A stretch of 64,000 bases of DNA from Aldrovandia affinis. Taxonomy: Eukaryota; Chordata; Actinopteri; Notacanthiformes; Halosauridae. The DNA is taken from NCBI GenBank assembly GCA_029706075.1, contig JAINUG010000049.1:2772418-2836417 (forward strand), written 5' to 3'. The notes under the pieces were generated by a model. It worked only from the letters and a program-made list of their open reading frames with translations. It ran no database searches and was not told where the DNA came from. Shown here one piece after another: positions 22,908 to 34,308 of the stretch (position 1 is its first letter; the number at the start of each line of letters is the position of its first letter). The position numbers and the translations under genes were made by a program.

Positions 22908-25310
22908 ATGGAAATGTGCGACAGAACAATGATGTGGCAAGTAACGCTGTTTATCTTTCTCCTTTCTCTCGGTTCAGTGTGTGGGCAGGTTAGCTATTCC
23001 ATACCGGAGGAAATGGCTAAAGGGTCGTTAGTTGGTGATATAGTGCAGGATTTGGGGTTGGATTTAAAAAGATTAAAATCGGGTAATGCTCGTGTGTATA
23101 CGGGAGACAGCACCGAATACATTGAGCTGAATAAAGAAAGGGGAGTCCTGCTTATTAAAGAGAGAATAGATCGCGAAGAGCTCTGTGGAAAGACGAGCCC
23201 TTGCGCTTTACATTTCCAGATCATTCTGGAAAATCCCATGGAATTATTTCGAGTTACTGTTGAGATCCTGGACATAAATGATAATGCACCGATTTTTAAA
23301 AAGAGCGAAATGCGTTTTGAGATAAGCGAGTCTGCTCTGACTGGTGCTCGGTTCATGCTAGAGAGAGCAATGGATCCCGATGTGGGGATGAATGGCCTAC
23401 AAAGCTACTCGCTCAAACCGACTGACAATTTTCTCCTAAAATTGCATAATCAGCCGGACGGCGGTAAAAAGGTAGAAATGGTTTTGCAAAAACCTCTAGA
23501 TAGAGAAAAACAGGACGAGCTGTCTTTGTTGTTAGCGGCAATGGATGGCGGCGACCCGCAAATGTCCGGCACGGTGCAGATACTTATCACTGTGCTCGAT
23601 GCAAATGACAATGCGCCTGTTTTTACGCAAGACGTTTATAAGACCACTGTAACGGAGAATGCACCTAAAGGCACCGTTTTAACAACAGTCAGTGCATCTG
23701 ATGCGGACAAAGGAGAAAGCGGAAAAGTTACCTTTTCTATTTTAAATAGCATAGACGGTGTATCAGACCTGTTTAACATAGATGAAGATAATGGTGAGGT
23801 GAAACTAGTTGGTAAAATGAATTACGAAAAAGCAAAATATTATGAGATCGATATTGAGGCAAAGGATCATGGCGGGCTTTCAGATTCCAGCAAAATAATC
23901 GTCGATGTTATTGATGTGAATGACAACAGTCCTGTAATCAATGTAATGTCACTGTCAAGATCCATACCGGAAGACTCTCCACCCAACCAAGTGATAGCTA
24001 TGATCAGTGTTCAAGACGCGGACTCTGAGAGTAACGGTCAAGTCAGATGTATTATCACTGAAAATATTCCGTTTACAATTAAATCAACCTCTAGCAACTT
24101 CTACAGTCTGGTGACCGAGTTATCTTTGGACAGGGAGACAGACTCTGAGTTTAACATCAGTGTAACCTGCTCTGACGAGGGAGTTCCCTCTCTTTCCAGT
24201 AGCGTCACTCTCTCTGTACAAGTATTTGATGTGAATGATAACGCACCGATCTTTGAGAAGAGCTCATACGATGTTTACATTAAAGAAAATAACAGCCCGG
24301 GCCTCTCCATATTTTCAGTAAAAGCCAGAGACGCCGACTGGAACCAGAATGCTCGTGTTTCTTATATACTGGAGGAAGGTACTGTTAATGGCGTGCCTGT
24401 CTCCTCCTATGTGTCTGTGAACTCTGACAGTGGAGTTATCCATGCTGTACGCTCTTTTGACTACGAGCAGATTAAGGATTTCCAGTTTCGCGTAAAAGCG
24501 CAAGATGGGGGCTCTCCTCCACTGAGTAGTAATGTTACAGTTAAAATATTTATCCAAGACCAGAACGATAACGCGCCTCAGATTCTCTACCCAGTACAGA
24601 CTGGTGTCTCTCTGGTAGCTGAAATGGTGCCTCGTTCAGCAGATGTTGGCTATCTTGTCACTAAAGTGGTCGCTGTTGATGTGGACTCTGGACAGAATGC
24701 CTGGCTCTCATATAAACTGCTGAAAGCGACAGACAGGGCGCTGTTTGAAGTGGGTTTACAGAATGGAGAAATAAGAACTTTACGCCAGGTCACCGATAAA
24801 GATGCTGTGAAACAAAGACTTACTGTTGTAGTGGAGGACAACGGGCAGCCCTCTCGTTCAGCTACAGTCAATGTGAACGTGGCGGTGGCGGACAGCTTCC
24901 CGGAAGTGCTCTCGGAATTCACTGACTTTACGCACGACAAGGATTACAATGGCAACATGACTTTTTATTTAGTCTTGGCATTAGTTGTAGTTTCGTTTCT
25001 CTTTATCGTCTCCATAATTTCCATACTGTCTGTAAAGTGTTACAGATGGAGACGTGAACGATCGTTTTATAAATCCAATGGTAATCTCCCAGTTATACCG
25101 TACTATCCACCGCTTTACGCAGACGTCGGAGGTACAGGAACTCTACAGCACGTGTATAATTACGATATGTGCAGGACAACTGACTCGAGAAAGAGCGATA
25201 TGAAGTACGCCACACCTCGCAGTCAGAGCATCATTAACCTGGGCACCAGTGGATCACAGACACTACCGCACATGGATGGGAAAGAGGGGAATAAGGTTTC
25301 CGAGATTCAG
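22908..25310 (+). CDS. pcdhg: Clustered protocadherin, gamma-type, variable exon 6 (group A)
   Basis: Encodes 801 residues from MEMCDRTMMWQ (other in-frame ATGs at 22914, 22929 and 22932). The signal peptide is about 1-26. EC1-EC4 pair with exon 8, sharing ELFRVTVEILDINDNAPIFK and SLSRSIPEDSPPNQVIAMIS, and form a subgroup. The cytoplasmic end is the most divergent of group A: YDMCRTTDSRKSDMKY is followed by ATPRSQSIINLGTSG instead of VRPCSQSIISLD, losing a cysteine kept in nearly all sisters. The donor is CAG|GTGAGT at 25310/25311. Confidence 0.93.
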
Positions 25311-26900
25311 GTGAGTTTTGCAGAATGACCATGGTACTGAACTTCCTTCCCATGATTTTTAACCATATTCAGCTGTATTATGCATTTATTGTATTGGGAC
25401 ATTAACTCCGTATCACCACTTTTCTTCGACCCTTCCCTGTTCAACCTCCACATGTCAGTCGTATATATTATATCAATTTATTCTGTACAGCATAATCTGT
25501 TACGGCCAACCAGTTCTTTAAAACGCTGTATTGTGTTAAAGCAGCAATCTTTTCCATAGAAAAATATTGTTTGGTTTTGTCTGAAAACATGTCTGCGTTT
25601 TTTTCTTACCGTGGCGTTAAGGCTCGGTAAAAATCTATCCACTGAAGAGACGTTTTAACGTGTTCATTTTGCTTCCATATGACGTGATCTCCACGCTTTG
25701 TGGCAGTCGATTATGCAAGTGAATGAGCAAAATAAACAATACCGTTGTATCATTAGACTACCCACGCTCAGGTCAGACAGCCTCAGTTCAGTTTAATTTA
25801 GCTTTATTTTCATTACCGGTATGTGCATTTCTGCTAAATACTACTACTACTACTACTACTACTACTAATACTACTACTACTACTGCTGCTACTACTACAA
25901 CTGCTACTACTGCTACTACTACTACGACTAATAATAATAATAATAATAATAATGATACTTTGTATTATGAATAGTTATTTTAATCACAGGAGACACAAAC
26001 AGCATCTCGTCGATTATTAATCAGTCAAAATCAACAATGGTCACGGGGTTTTTTATTAGAAGATAATTGTATTTTGATACACAAATGTGCCTTGACACAT
26101 TTCTGTGTGGCTTTTTAGATTTTTTTCGTAACTCTTTTTATAACACTGCCGTGTATTTTATACGTGTATTATGTCTTTTTATTTAATTGTGTTGCGGCTG
26201 CTCAGCCATATCGCTTAGACTCATGGCTAATTTTCACAGTCTACTTCCGTTTCCGACTCATAGTAGTAACCAACTGAGAATGTCGGTTATTTGTGATTTT
26301 GTGAGATCTCCGTGTTACAGGACACAGCTGGGCTGTATCTTTCTCTGTTCCCAGCCAGAGGTTGACAGTTTTCTCCTCACTGCAGCACGTTTGGCACCTC
26401 AGTAAGGAGCCGCTGTGTGTTTTCTTATGTAGGAAGTGTAAATATAAGACGGTGTGGTTTTAGCCAGCTGTTTTGAACAAAGAGTGCGATATCACCTATG
26501 TAACTTTCATTTTACATTTTGTAATTTTGTAATTGTTTAAAAAAAAAATCCTGACTGGATCTGAATTGCAGTTATGAAAGTTGCACATTACCACATTAAA
26601 TCAACTTTAGGATTCCCATCGGCACTTTCAACAAACTGCCTACTTTTTTGACTGTGGCCTGGATTCAATCAAGATTTGTCTTTAACTTTGATTTACAAAT
26701 AAATGCAATTGACTTGTATTCTTCAAAGATAGTTTGGTGACTTCATTCTGGTGTATGGCGAGCTAATTGGCGAGTTAATTACGTCAAACCTTTTTAAAAA
26801 AAAAAAAAGAAAAATGCATTTATTTGTAAGTCAAAGTTAAGGACAAATGTTTTTGATTCCAGGTCTAAATCGTTTGCAGTTCTTTTTTTTAAACTGAGAG
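25311..26900. other. Spacer between variable exons 6 and 7
   Basis: Unlike spacer 5-6 or 7-8, so the duplication does not extend through it. It holds a trinucleotide tract at 25838-25952 and A/T runs near 26540 and 26795. Short frames (25723-25974, 26187-26405) are not supported as genes. Confidence 0.6.
25838..25952. repeat. (TAC)n / (AAT)n trinucleotide microsatellite
   Basis: A compound tract of ACT/CTA triplets with GCT interruptions that passes into AAT triplets. It makes a false poly-threonine/asparagine frame. Confidence 0.93.
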
Positions 26901-26915
26901 CGCCGCTGTTGATCA
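26901..26915 (+). promoter_or_regulatory. CSE-type promoter element of variable exon 7
   Basis: CGCCGCTGTTGATCA, 264 bp before the ATG at 27179 and 213 bp before the ATG at 27128. The ACCTCC block and a TATA-like TGTGTATAAAAC follow near 26965. Confidence 0.8.
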
Positions 26916-27178
26916 GTGTGTTGCGAATTGTGAGGAGATCTCCGGCAGGACCTCCTCTCATATGTGTATAAAACAGAAAGAGCCGCCCTCCGTCAGTCTA
27001 AACAGCACAAACCGTGGAGGTCTCGGATGCACTTGCTTATCTTTTATTAGTTCTGAATCGACCACGAGAGCCTTTTCAGATATAATCTGTGATTACAATA
27101 GAGGCTAAATATAACATTATATGACGGATGATATTGCACTCGTGCTCTCATATCGCCAGGGGAATTTCGGGTACAACA

Positions 27179-29559
27179 ATGGCATGGCAAGTAAGGCTGT
27201 TTATATATGTCCTTTCTCTCGGTTCAGTGTGTGGGCAGGTTAGTTATACCATACCGGAGGAAATGGCTAAATGGTCGTTAGTCGGTAATATTGTTCAGGA
27301 TTTGGGATTAGATATAAAAAGATTAAAATCGGGTAACGCTCGTGTATATACTGGAGATAGCGCCGAATACATTGAGCTGAATAAAGAAAGGGGAGTCCTG
27401 CTTATTAAAGAGAGAATAGATCGCGAAGAGCTCTGTGGAAAGACGAGCCCCTGCGCTTTACATTTCCAGATCATTCTGGAAAATCCCATGGAATTCTATC
27501 ACATCACTGTGGAGATCACAGATATTAACGACAATGCGCCGAGTTTTAAAAATACCGAAATGAGGTTTGAGATCAGCGAGTCTGCTCTGACCGGAGCAAA
27601 ATTCGTGCTGGAGAGAGCAATGGATCCGGATGTTGGTATTAATGGCCTTCAGAGCTACTCTCTCAAACCAACCGATCATTTTCTCTTGAAACTGCATAAT
27701 CAACAAGACGGTAGCAAAAATATAGAAATGGTTCTTCAAAAACCGCTAGATCGAGAAAAGCAGGACGAACTATCTTTGTTGTTAACAGCAATGGATGGCG
27801 GCGACCCACAGATGTCAGGCACTGTGCAGATACTTATCACGGTGCTCGATGCAAATGACAATGCGCCTGTTTTTACGCAAGAGATTTATAAGACCACTGT
27901 AACGGAGAATGCACCTAGAGGCACCGTTTTAGCTACAGTCAGTGCATCTGACGCAGATCAAAATTTAAACGGGAAAGTAACTTACACAATTTCTAATGTT
28001 GCAGATGACATGGTTGAACTGTTTAAAGTAAATAAGTATACTGGTGTAGTAACATTAATAGGAAACATTGATTATGAAATGGCTAGTCATTACCAAATCA
28101 ACATACAAGCTAAAGATTACGGAGGCCTATCGGATTCTTGTAAAATATTTGTAGATGTCATTGATACAAATGATAATAAGCCTGCTATTAATATCATGTC
28201 AAAATCAGATTAATATCGGAAGATTCCAATCGCGGCACAGTTATTGCCATTCTTAATATCCAAGACCCGGACTCTGGGAACAATGGCCAAGTAAAGTGCT
28301 TCATTAATGAAAACATTCCGATTACAATTACATCGACATCAAATAACTTCTTTAGTTTGGTTACTGAGAATATATTAGACAGGGAGACAGACTCCGAGTT
28401 TAACATCAGTGTAACGTGCTCTGATGAGGGAGTGCCCTCTCTTTCCAGCGGCGTCACTCTCTCCATACAAGTATCAGACGTGAATGATAACGCGCCAATA
28501 TTTGAAAGGAGTTCATACGAAGCTCACATAAAAGAAAATAACAGCCCGGGCCTCTCCATATTTTCAGTAAAAGCCAGAGACGCCGATTGGAACCAGAATG
28601 CTCGAGTTTCTTATATACTGGAGGAAGGTACTGTTAATGGCGTGCCTGTCTCCTCCTATGTGTCTGTGAACTCTGACAGTGGTGTCATCCATGCTGTGCG
28701 CTCTTTTGACTACGAGCAGATTAAGGATTTCCAGTTCCACGTAAAAGTGCAAGATGGAGGTTCTCCTCCACTTAGTAGTAATGTGACAGTTAAAATATTT
28801 ATCCAAGACCAGAACGATAACGCGCCTCAGATTCTCTACCCAGTACAGACTGGTGTCTCTCTAGTGGCTGAAATGGTGCCTCGTTCAGCAGATGTTGGCT
28901 ATCTTGTCACTAAAGTGGTCGCTGTTGATGTGGACTCTGGACAGAATGCCTGGCTCTCATATAAACTGCTGAAAGCGACAGACAGGCCGCTGTTTGAAGT
29001 GGGCTTACAGAATGGAGAAATAAGAACTTTACGCCAGGTTACCGATAAAGATACTGTGAAACAAAGACTTACTGTTGTAGTGGAGGACAACGGGCAGCCC
29101 TCTCGCTCAGCTACAGTCAATGTGAACGTGGCGGTGGCGGACAGCTTCCCGGAAGTGCTCTCGGAATTCACTGATTTCCCACAGGACAAGGATTACAATG
29201 ACAACATGACATTTTATTTAGTCCTGGCTTTGGCAGTAGTTTCTTTTCTTTTTATCGTCTCCATTATCACCATATTGTCAGTAAAGTGTTACAGATGGAG
29301 ACGTGATCGATTATTTTATAAATCCAACAGCAACCTCCCCGTTATTCCTTATTATCCACCGCTTTACGCAGACGTCGGAGGTACGGGAACTCTACAGCAC
29401 GTGTATAATTACGAGGTGTGCAGGACCACTGACTCGAGAAAGAGCGATATGAAGTACGTCAGACCTTGCAGTCAGAGTATCATTAGCCTCGACGCCAGTG
29501 GATCACAGACACTACCGCACATGCAGGAGAAAGGGGTCACTGAGGATTCGGAGAGCCAG
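27179..29559 (+). pseudogene. pcdhg: Clustered protocadherin, gamma-type, variable exon 7 (group A), frameshifted
   Basis: The start is at 27179 (MAWQVRLF). The ATGs used in sister exons a few codons upstream are lost here; a longer frame from an ATG at 27128 adds 17 residues. The reading frame is normal through EC3, then a single base is missing around 28201-28209 just after IMSKS, at the start of EC4, giving a TAA at 28211-28213. The next frame resumes at once and encodes the rest of EC4 to the cytoplasmic part without a stop, to donor CAG|GTGAGC at 29559/29560. Length and identity elsewhere are normal and promoter and donor look intact, so the break is recent, polymorphic or a sequence error. 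If real, the product stops after three EC domains and would be secreted. The 3' end is almost identical to exon 5. Confidence 0.85.
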
Positions 29560-30911
29560 GTGAGCTTTTTGACTGATGAAAGTATTACACTAATCTTTGC
29601 TTCCCTTTCTATTGTGATTGTCATATTGCCATTACCTTTGAGATCCGTGATTGTACACCAGGTGTACTCGCGCTATTTATCGTTTATATAATCTTGTATA
29701 TCTTCTATATATATATATTTACAATAAATTCATACTTAAGAAATATCTCTGGAACAAAATACATATTCATCAGCTTATAACACCACAGTAATTCATTAAA
29801 GCAGCTAGAGCATTGTGGGGGGAAAAAGATTCTCCAGGCCGTTAGCCAAAATGATGGCTGGACTTTTTGTAAGGCTAATTGAGTTGCCATTTCATTTATA
29901 CTACAACACGTAGCTACTTCTTCATGCCATTGTCTTCTACATTTACTAGAACCCAAGAAACAACAAGCAGCTATTACATTATTGTTTAGTCAGACCAGTT
30001 ATAAGAGATACATTTTATTGGGTCGGACCATGAGTGCATAAATGGAATAATGACATGAACAGGCCATTCAGCTAACCTCAGCTTTCCATTCATTTCCCCA
30101 AGTCACATGAGATCTTCCTGGTGACAGTGAAAAATTATTTAGTGATTTATAGAATCATTGTTTTAGGTGTTGTTGTCAGCAGATTCATCTTTAATGTTGA
30201 ATCTTTTTGAATTTAAGGTGTTTTTAAAGGTCACCACTGTAATCTATAAAACTTTATTTAACACGCTCTAAGTTTCTAATTTAGTACACTTGTGATTTGA
30301 CACTGTACTATTTTCCGTTGTGGTCAACTGTTCATGGTGTTGGTATAAGTCACATTATTTGTACATTATTTTTAATTCCAAAATGTGCTTTTTTATGATT
30401 AATGTATTGGTCATTTTTAAGTAATCAGCTTGTCCGCTGTGTGTGTGAATGGACACATTTCACAGTGTAGGCCTACTTCTGTTTTCGGCTCACACCTCTG
30501 TGGTACAGCCCTTTTCTGTGTGGTGGCCTTCAATTTTACCATTTTACTGCGACAGGGAAATCATAGGTTTGATGTCCCATGGTTTCATCTTGATGGATCC
30601 CATCAGAGACATCTGTAAGGAACCATCTTTACACGTTTTGCCAGCTGGCTTGAACCCTTAGCCTGTGATATCAGGTGTCTCCTATTATATGTTTAGTTTG
30701 ATTTTATCCATGACTAAAACTGCTTTTTTAATTACAGTAAAAAACTACTAAAATCATTATTTTAAATAATATTGCGGCCAATCAGTCATTTCATACACTT
30801 AATGTTTCAGTATGCGCATGGATGTGCATATGAATATGATATGCAGCTCCACTTAGAATAACAATCTATCTTTAATATGAATATTTTGCAGTTCTGTATT
30901 TGAACTGGGAG
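29560..30911. other. Spacer 7-8, homologous to spacer 5-6
   Basis: The duplicate of 21347-22651, offset by about 8.2 kb. The 43-codon open extension after the donor is kept with one residue change. No separate gene. Confidence 0.75.
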
Positions 30912-30926
30912 CGCCGCTGTTGATCG
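30912..30926 (+). promoter_or_regulatory. CSE-type promoter element of variable exon 8
   Basis: CGCCGCTGTTGATCG, 241 bp before the ATG. The promoter is almost identical to that of exon 6. Confidence 0.85.
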
Positions 30927-31166
30927 GCGTGGTGCTGTTTGTAGGCAGATCTCCAGCAGGACCTCCCCTGTTAACTGGGTGTGTAAGAGAGAAAGAGCCG
31001 ACGCAGTCCGTCTGTACGCCACTAACCGCTGAGGTCTGGAGCTGCGCTTCTTTTGTTACAACATGACTGACCACGAGAACCTTTTAATATAACGCGGGAT
31101 TACTGTACAAGCTCACCATCACTTATTTCATTACAACTGTTACTGTGTTCGCGCTCTCATATCGCC

Positions 31167-33569
31167 ATGGAAATGTCCGACAGAACAATGATGTGGCAAG
31201 TAACGCTGTTTATCTCTCTCCTTTCTCTCGGTTCAGTGTGTGGGCAGGTTAGCTATTCAATACCGGAGGAAATGGCTAAAGGGACGTTAGTTGGTGATAT
31301 AGTGCAGGATTTGGGGTTGGATTTAAAAAGATTAAAATCGGGTAATGCTCGAGTGTATACGGGAGACAGCGCCGAATACATTGAGCTGAATAAAGAAAGG
31401 GGAGTCCTGCTTATTAAAGAGAGAATAGATCGCGAAGGACTCTGTGGAAAGACGAGCCCCTGCGCTTTACATTTCCAAATCATTCTGGAAAATCCCATGG
31501 AATTATTTCGAGTTACTGTTGAGATCCTGGACATAAATGATAATGCACCGATTTTTAAAAAGAGCGAAATGAGATTTGAAATAAGCGAGATTGCCCTGAC
31601 CGGATCAAAATTCAAGCTAGAGAGAGCAATTGATCCCGATGTGGGAATGAATGGCCTACAGAGCTACTCGCTCAAACCGACTGACAATTTTCTCCTAAAA
31701 TTGCATAATCAGCCGGATGGCAGTAAAAAAGTAGAAATAGTTTTGCAAAAACCGCTAGACAGAGAAAAGCAGGACGAGCTATCTTTGTTGTTGACGGCAA
31801 TGGATGGCGGCGACCCGCAAATGTCAGGTACGGTGCAGATACTTATCACTGTGCTCGATGTAAATGACAATGCGCCTGTTTTTACGCAAGAGGTATACAA
31901 GACCTCTGCAACAGAGAATGCTCAAAAAGGCTTAGTTCTAACCATAGTAAGTGCATCTGATGCGGACAAAGGAGAAAATGGGAAAGTTACCTTTTCTATT
32001 TTAAATAGCATGGAAGGTGTATCCGACCTGTTTACGATAGATGAAAATAACGGTGAGGTGAAACTAGTTGGGAAAATGGATTACGAAAAAGCAAAATATT
32101 ATGAGATTGATATTGAAGCAAAAGATCATGGCGGGCTTTCAGATTCCAGCAAAATAATCGTCGATGTTATTGATGTGAATGACAACAGTCCTGTAATCAA
32201 TGTAATTTCACTGTCAAGATCAATACCGGAAGACTCTCCACCCAACCAAGTGATAGCTATGATCAGTGTTCAAGACGCGGACTCTGAGAGTAACGGTCAA
32301 GTTAGATGTACTATCCCTGAAAATATTCAGTTTACAGTAAAATCAACCTCAAGCAACTTCTATAGTCTGGTGACCGAGTTATCTTTGGACAGGGAGACAG
32401 ACTCCGAGTTTAACATCAGTGTAACGTGCTCTGATGAGGGAGTGCCCTCTCTTTCCAGCGGCGTCACTCTCTCCATACAAGTATCAGATGTGAATGATAA
32501 CGCGCCAATATTTGAAAGGAGTTCATACGAAGCTCACATTAAAGAAAATAACAGCCCGGGCCTCTCCATATTTTCAGTAAAAGCCAGAGACGCTGATTGG
32601 AACCAGAATGCTCGTGTTTCTTATATACTGGAGGAAGGGACTGTTAATGGCCTATCTGTCTCCTCCTATGTGTCTGTGAACTCTGACAGTGGAGTCATCC
32701 ATGCTGTGCGCTCTTTTGACTACGAGCAGATTAAGGATTTCCAGTTTCGCGTAAAAGCGCAAGATGGAGGTTCTCCTCCACTGAGTAGTAATGTTACAGT
32801 TCAAATCTTTATCCAAGACCAGAACGATAACGCGCCTCAGATTCTCTACCCAGTACAGACTGGTGTCTCTCTGGTGGCTGAGATGGTGCCTCGTTCAGCA
32901 GAAGTTGGCTATCTTGTCACTAAAGTGGTCGCTGTTGATGTGGACTCTGGACAGAATGCCTGGCTCTCATATAAACTATTGAAAGCGACAGACAGGGCGT
33001 TGTTTGAAGTGGGCTTACAGAATGGAGAAATAAGAACTTTACGCCAGGTCACCGATAAAGATGCTGTGAAACAAAGACTTACTGTTGTAGTGGAGGACAA
33101 CGGGCAGCCCTCTCGCTCAGCTACAGTCAATGTGAACGTGGCGGTGGCGGACAGCTTCCCGGAAGTTCTCTCGGAATTCACTGACTTTACGCACGACAAG
33201 GATTACAATGGCAACATGACTTTTTATTTAGTCTTGGCATTAGTTGTAGTTTCGTTTCTCTTTATCGTCTCCATAATTTCCATACTGTCTGTAAAGTGTT
33301 ACAGATGGAGACGTGAACGATCGTTTTATAAATCCAATGGAAATCTCCCAGTTATACCGTACTATCCACCGCTTTACGCAGACGTCGGAGGTACAGGAAC
33401 TCTACAGCACGTGTATAATTACGATGTGTGCAGGACAACTGACTCGAGAAAGAGCGATATGAAGTACGTCAGACCTTGCAGTCAGAGCGTCATTAGTCTC
33501 GACGCCAGTGGAACTCAAACACTACCACACGTGCAGAAGACTGGGATCAATGACAATTCAGAGAACCAG
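31167..33569 (+). CDS. pcdhg: Clustered protocadherin, gamma-type, variable exon 8 (group A)
   Basis: Encodes 801 residues from MEMSDRTMMWQ. The signal peptide is about 1-26, then six EC domains and the membrane helix. It is the sister of exon 6 over EC1-EC4, but the EC4-EC5 join (SSGVTLSIQVSDVNDNAPIF) matches exon 7, so the exon is a mosaic. EC2 carries SEIALTGSKF, shared with exon 10. EC6 has PRSAEVGYLVTK, where all others have SADVGY. The cytoplasmic tail ends VQKTGINDNSENQ. The donor is CAG|GTGAGC at 33569/33570. Confidence 0.93.
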
Positions 33570-34056
33570 GTGAGCACTGGACTGTGAGGATCGTTTTTAC
33601 AATGTTGTTTTATTTGCGTTTTATAAACGTTTTTAATGTTACAGTTTTTGTTTTTATGCTATTTGAACATGACGCTTGCCTGCAGTGTTTTAGAGATGCG
33701 TATGTAAACTTTCTCTGTCACCGTCCTTCAAGACGTTACGTTTTCTCCTTTGATTTGGTTTTATATTGTAGCATGCCTAACAGACCCATTTTAATTGGCC
33801 TTGAGGGTTTTTGTAATTGAATGACAACTTCTTCATTAATTTCACTGTAACTTTTTTTGGTTCAATAAAAATATATTCGCAAAAAAAAATTGTTACTGTA
33901 ACTGCCTTTATATATGTTTAGGACTAATAATGTATAGAAGTAGATTTATAAATAGTATTTACATAAACAACTGGAAACGTTTATTGGAATATATCATCTA
34001 CGGTTCTTTACAATCTATGGTGCAGTCCTAACTGTAATAACACAGCAATGCTCTGA
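33570..34056. other. Short spacer 8-9
   Basis: The shortest inter-exon gap with 36740-37308, AT-rich. A 78-codon frame at 33584-33820 is not supported as a gene. Confidence 0.6.
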
Positions 34057-34072
34057 GCACCGCTGTTCATCA
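34057..34072 (+). promoter_or_regulatory. Divergent CSE-type element of variable exon 9
   Basis: GCACCGCTGTTCATCA differs by ACC for GCC and by TTCAT for TTGAT, 237 bp before the ATG. The group B downstream block (GGTTTTAAACACTCCT, GGGAGACGCTCACC) is kept. Confidence 0.65.
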
Positions 34073-34308
34073 GTTTGACCAGGTTTTAAACACTCCTACT
34101 GTAGCGACCCCACCCCCTGTACTTTTACGTCACACCGACACACAAACGCACAAGGGAGACGCTCACCACCATCGCGGCACACAAGTACAAGTAGCCTACT
34201 TATCAGCACATTGGTCGCGGTGAATGCCAGATATCTGGAATTTGAATCTCCACAATACAACCGAACATCGGAGCATAAATATTCTTGATTTAGGATTTTA
34301 CACTAAGG

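Noticed and set aside
25723-25974. A poly-Thr/Asn frame
   Set aside because: It is a translated trinucleotide microsatellite.
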